This document shows, piece by piece, positions 63,349 through 64,000 of a DNA stretch of 64,000 bases; the stretch's first letter is position 1; each line of letters starts with the position of its first letter. This DNA is from Sphingomonas sp. BGYR3 (GTDB taxonomy: Bacteria > Pseudomonadota > Alphaproteobacteria > Sphingomonadales > Sphingomonadaceae). The position numbers were made by a program, and so were the translations under genes. The stretch spans positions 1 to 64,000 of the forward strand of contig NZ_JANZNT010000002.1 of the NCBI RefSeq assembly GCF_025153455.1. Direction: 5' to 3'. The notes under the pieces were generated by a model. It was not told the origin of the DNA. It made no database searches and saw nothing but the letters and a program-made list of their open reading frames with translations.

Positions 63349-63981
63349 ATGGGCTATGCCGTCAAGGAAATGTTCCTGACGCTGCAGGGCGAGGGCGTGC
63401 AGGCGGGCAGGCGGGCGGTGTTCGTCCGCTTTGCCGGGTGCAACCTGTGGTCGGGGCGCGAACAGGACCGGGCCAGTGCGGTCTGCCGGTTCTGTGACAC
63501 CGATTTTGTCGGCACCGATGGCGATGGCGGCGGCAAGTTTGCCGATGCGTCGGCGCTGGCCGATGCGGTGGCGGCGAAATGGGGCGGCGAGCCGGAGCGC
63601 CGGTTCGTCGTGCTGACCGGCGGTGAGCCGATGCTTCAGGTGGATGCGGCGCTGGTTGCGGCGTTGCATGACCGGGGGTTCATGATCGCGATCGAAACCA
63701 ACGGCACGCTGCCGGTCGAGCCGGGCATCGATTGGGTGTGCGTCAGCCCGAAGGCGGGCAGCACCGTGGTGCAGCGGTCGGGCAACGAGCTGAAGCTGGT
63801 GTGGCCGCAGCCGGGATCCGATGTCGATGCGATGGAGACATGGGCGTTCGACCATTTGCTGGTCCAGCCGATGGACGATGCGCGCGGGGCAGCGAATGTC
63901 GAGGCGGCGGTGGCGATGGCGATGGCGCGCCCGCGCTGGCGGCTGACGTTGCAGAACCACAAGGCGCTGGGCCTGCGCTGA
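63349..63981 (+). CDS. queE: 7-carboxy-7-deazaguanine synthase QueE
   Basis: QueE is a radical-SAM enzyme that turns 6-carboxytetrahydropterin into the 7-deazaguanine core. The iron-sulfur cysteines are Cys31, Cys46 and Cys49, a C-x14-C-x2-C spacing instead of the usual C-x3-C-x2-C. TGGEPMLQ and ETNGT are also present. At 210 aa it is a compact member. The 14-residue loop matches the known subgroup with an extended cluster loop described from Burkholderia. Confidence 0.95.
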   Translation: MGYAVKEMFLTLQGEGVQAGRRAVFVRFAGCNLWSGREQDRASAVCRFCDTDFVGTDGDGGGKFADASALADAVAAKWGGEPERRFVVLTGGEPMLQVDAALVAALHDRGFMIAIETNGTLPVEPGIDWVCVSPKAGSTVVQRSGNELKLVWPQPGSDVDAMETWAFDHLLVQPMDDARGAANVEAAVAMAMARPRWRLTLQNHKALGLR

Positions 63982-64000
63982 ACGGCCGGAGGAGGCGGCG
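63982..64000. other. Window end, 19 bases after queE
   Basis: These bases contain GGAGGAGG, a good ribosome site for a gene that would start just beyond the window, so queC-queE may continue as an operon. No start codon is visible inside. Confidence 0.3.

Overview
The window is about 64 kb of GC-rich, densely coded chromosome from an alphaproteobacterium, most likely Sphingomonadales (Sphingomonas or a close relative). Supporting signs are a GcrA cell-cycle regulator, the split F0 operon (AtpZ-a-c-b'-b), a bolA/J-domain/cobS neighbourhood, a sphingomonad-type 'vgr-related' HELVH protein, the argD-argF-hslO cluster and alphaproteobacterial RpoH-type promoters. Nearly all of it reads as ordinary housekeeping DNA with small accessory patches. 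I see no prophage, insertion sequence, CRISPR array or rRNA. There is one tRNA, Leu(UAG).

Layout. 1-3.3 kb: the tail of a nucleotide-sugar dehydrogenase, a secreted protein whose ribosome site lies in a hairpin, tRNA-Leu and trigger factor. 3.3-8.7 kb: bolA, a J-domain gene and cobS, interrupted by an accessory insert (a low-GC SMI1/KNR4-like gene, an SRPBCC/VOC/DUF1428 operon and a divergent HxlR regulator). 8.7-16.4 kb: a flavin halogenase, a CPA2 antiporter, a Phd/PIN pair with a degenerate toxin, envelope proteins, a PH-domain membrane protein and a copper chaperone. 16.4-25 kb: dnaK-dnaJ, a Sel1 protein, a degenerate HD-GYP protein, an acyltransferase and purB. 25-30.6 kb: an EF-hand protein, csbD, radC and the ydbH-ynbE-ydbL lipid-transport operon. 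30.8-35.3 kb: the F0 operon and a hybrid histidine kinase. 35-46 kb: uvrC, a large DUF3857/transglutaminase/TPR protein, a coupled deacetylase/acyltransferase pair, recO, leuB and a GT2-GtrA glycosyltransferase. 46-54.8 kb: metZ, apaG, a LysR regulator, a GNAT gene, a TPR/class-A-like hydrolase pair, parE and a beta-barrel protein. 54.8-64 kb: tadG/tadE, gcrA, a lone ABC-2 permease, argD, argF, hslO, a secreted protein, queC and queE.

The genes form short, tight operons. Envelope upkeep recurs (YdbH bridge, TonB_C protein, Sel1 and TPR proteins, DUF3857 protein, TadE/G, OMP), as does proteostasis (trigger factor, DnaK/J, Hsp33, CsbD). The parts most worth a second look are not classical islands. 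They are the variable interval between the J-domain gene and cobS (16-base poly-C tract, HxlR direct repeats), the inactive-looking PIN and HD-GYP proteins, the deacetylase/acyltransferase and TPR/hydrolase gene pairs, and several RNA or DNA dyads (argD-argF cloverleaf, hslO promoter dyad, GANTC palindrome upstream of tadE, RBS hairpin at 173-199).
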